This document shows, one piece after another, positions 6,154 through 7,495 of a stretch of 7,495 nt of DNA (position 1 is its first letter; every line of letters starts with the position of its first letter). The DNA is from Planctomycetota bacterium (lineage in GTDB: Bacteria; Planctomycetota; Phycisphaerae; Phycisphaerales; SM1A02). The notes beneath the pieces were generated by a model, which saw only the letters and a program-made list of their open reading frames with translations, was not told the origin of the DNA and did not search any database. A program made the position numbers and the translations under genes. The stretch covers positions 1 through 7,495 of the forward strand of contig JAPULD010000205.1 in assembly GCA_027295365.1 (NCBI GenBank), written 5' to 3'.

Positions 6154-7495
6154 ATGCAGCTTCCCTGTCTTCGTATCGTCGTGTCGGCTTTCATGATCGT
6201 GAGCTTCGGGGTTGCGAGTCACGCCCAACAGGGCCGCCCCGGGATTGGGGGAATCCGAATTCTGGATTACTCCGAATCAGGCCATGCCTTCCAGATACGA
6301 TCAGGGCGTTCCGGCGAATTCGAAGTGCATGTCCTTCCGGGACATGATCCGCATGATCTTGACATTGCAGTACGGGGCAAGGTCGGGCATGAACTGCAAC
6401 TGAATGTCTACGGGGCGCCGGCAGAGGCCACGCCGGTCTGGACGTCCGGGAAGTTTGAATGGCACCCGATTCATCGCGTGGATCGTTTCCCTGATCATGT
6501 GAGGATTCGACTGCGGATACCCTCACCTCATGTCGTCATCCGTCTGGGATCGATCGAGGAGGCGCCGTTGGCCCGGGGTGCCCGCGCCTATTACGACCTG
6601 GCTCGTCTCGAAACATTTCTCGCGACGCTGGGAGGCGATCCGCGAGTCACCGTCGAGGTGTTGGGGTGGAGCTACCTGAATCGGCCGGGGATCGATCGTC
6701 CGATCTACAAGGTCACCGTCAGCGATTCGGCCTATCCGGACATCGACAAGCTGGCCATCCTCGTGACGAGTCGCGTGCATGGCAATGAAGCGGCGAACAG
6801 TTTCATCACGGAGGGCATGATCGAATTCGCGCGCGGCGCCATGCCCAACCCGCCGGCAACTCGGCCCGACGACCTGCTCGAACGGATGATGTTCATCTTT
6901 TACGTCATGGTCAACCCGGACGGGGTCGAAGCGGTTTCGAGGTACAACACTAACGGGATCGATCTCAATCGGGACTGGGACGAGACCGGCAGCGGGCCGA
7001 CTGAAGAATGGGAGGTGCGCCACGTACATGGGGACATCGAGAATTTTCTCGTCACGTACGATTTCGCCCTGGCGGCGGATATGCACGGCTGGTCGCAGGG
7101 TTACGAAGGCGGTTTTCGGTTTGCGCCGGCGACCTTGCCGGGAAACGTACCGGCCAATTACTTTGAAAACCAGCAGACCTACTTCGAAGTACAGGCGGAA
7201 GTCAATCCCTGGCGTCCGGTGGCCAATTTCTTCCAGAACGGCGCGACGGTGGGCATGGCTCGATACTGTCTTTTTACGCAGTATGGAATCGACGTGCACA
7301 CCAGTGAAACGAACGAGAATTCCCTGCGATCCGAACAGTCACTGATCGAAGAGGGTTCGAATTACGTCATGTCGTTTCATGCCTATCTGTTCAATGCCGC
7401 TTTTACGGACGATGTCGGAGCCGATGTGGCCGACTTCGCGTCCTGTTCGGACCCGGTGTACGTCACGGTGTTGGATGCGGATGAGAATCACGATC
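6154..7495 (+). CDS. Secreted M14-family zinc carboxypeptidase (3' end outside window)
   Basis: This exported metallopeptidase would remove C-terminal residues from peptides, or cut related bonds, outside the cytoplasm. I translated 447 residues up to the right edge without a stop. Residues 1-24 form a signal peptide with likely cleavage at SHA/QQ. Residues about 27-140 are a beta-rich region I do not recognise. The M14 catalytic domain follows: zinc ligands H209 and E212 in VHGNEAAN, substrate-binding GIDLNRDWD (268-276, with N272 and R273), the third zinc ligand H311 in ADMHGW, and the probable catalytic E385 in HTSETNEN. The whole set is present, so it should be an active enzyme. After about residue 415 a new segment begins (DVADFASCSDPVYVTVLDADENHD) that may open a further domain. 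The substrate cannot be inferred. The preceding gene also encodes an exported protein on this strand. Start GTG 6151 is an alternative. Confidence 0.9.
   Translation, partial: MQLPCLRIVVSAFMIVSFGVASHAQQGRPGIGGIRILDYSESGHAFQIRSGRSGEFEVHVLPGHDPHDLDIAVRGKVGHELQLNVYGAPAEATPVWTSGKFEWHPIHRVDRFPDHVRIRLRIPSPHVVIRLGSIEEAPLARGARAYYDLARLETFLATLGGDPRVTVEVLGWSYLNRPGIDRPIYKVTVSDSAYPDIDKLAILVTSRVHGNEAANSFITEGMIEFARGAMPNPPATRPDDLLERMMFIFYVMVNPDGVEAVSRYNTNGIDLNRDWDETGSGPTEEWEVRHVHGDIENFLVTYDFALAADMHGWSQGYEGGFRFAPATLPGNVPANYFENQQTYFEVQAEVNPWRPVANFFQNGATVGMARYCLFTQYGIDVHTSETNENSLRSEQSLIEEGSNYVMSFHAYLFNAAFTDDVGADVADFASCSDPVYVTVLDADENHD

Noticed and set aside
6523..7299. 258-codon minus-strand frame
   Set aside because: It is antisense to the M14 peptidase, which has all its zinc and catalytic residues.

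Overview
The window looks like chromosomal DNA of a planctomycete, possibly of the Phycisphaerae. This is inferred from gene content, because no ribosomal RNA or other phylogenetic marker is present. The clues are a transmembrane serine/threonine kinase of the planctomycete type and a secreted repeat protein ending in a dockerin-like module with the 'LLAAWG' signature. The genes are spaced singly and not packed into operons.

Layout, left to right. (1) Positions 1-1438, minus strand: a kinase gene whose 3' end lies beyond the left edge. It encodes a complete cytoplasmic kinase domain, one membrane helix and the start of a sensor region. (2) Divergent from it across 131 bp, 1570-2340, plus strand: a multi-pass membrane protein of the PrsW/CAAX-protease-like group. 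(3) Convergent with that, 2406-3743, minus strand: a 445-residue protein with an HNH_2-type domain in which the first histidine is a tyrosine. (4) 3744-4174: about 430 bp without a credible gene. It holds a G-tract and GGRTCC-rich array that fits a G-quadruplex motif, a perfect three-way-junction inverted-repeat element and a promoter for the next gene. (5) 4175-4261, plus strand: tRNA-Ser(CGA). (6) 4500-5990, plus strand: an exported seven-repeat FG-GAP-like beta-propeller with a C-terminal dockerin-like module. (7) 6154 to the right edge, plus strand: an exported M14-family zinc carboxypeptidase, cut by the window end.

How the genes might work together. The last two products are exported and lie on the same strand, but a 160 bp gap separates them, so joint transcription is not shown. 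Kinase and PrsW-like protein share a divergent intergenic region and both could act in membrane signalling; this is inference. The HNH-like gene and its structured upstream region are the least ordinary part. No CRISPR array, insertion sequence or complete known defence cassette is visible.
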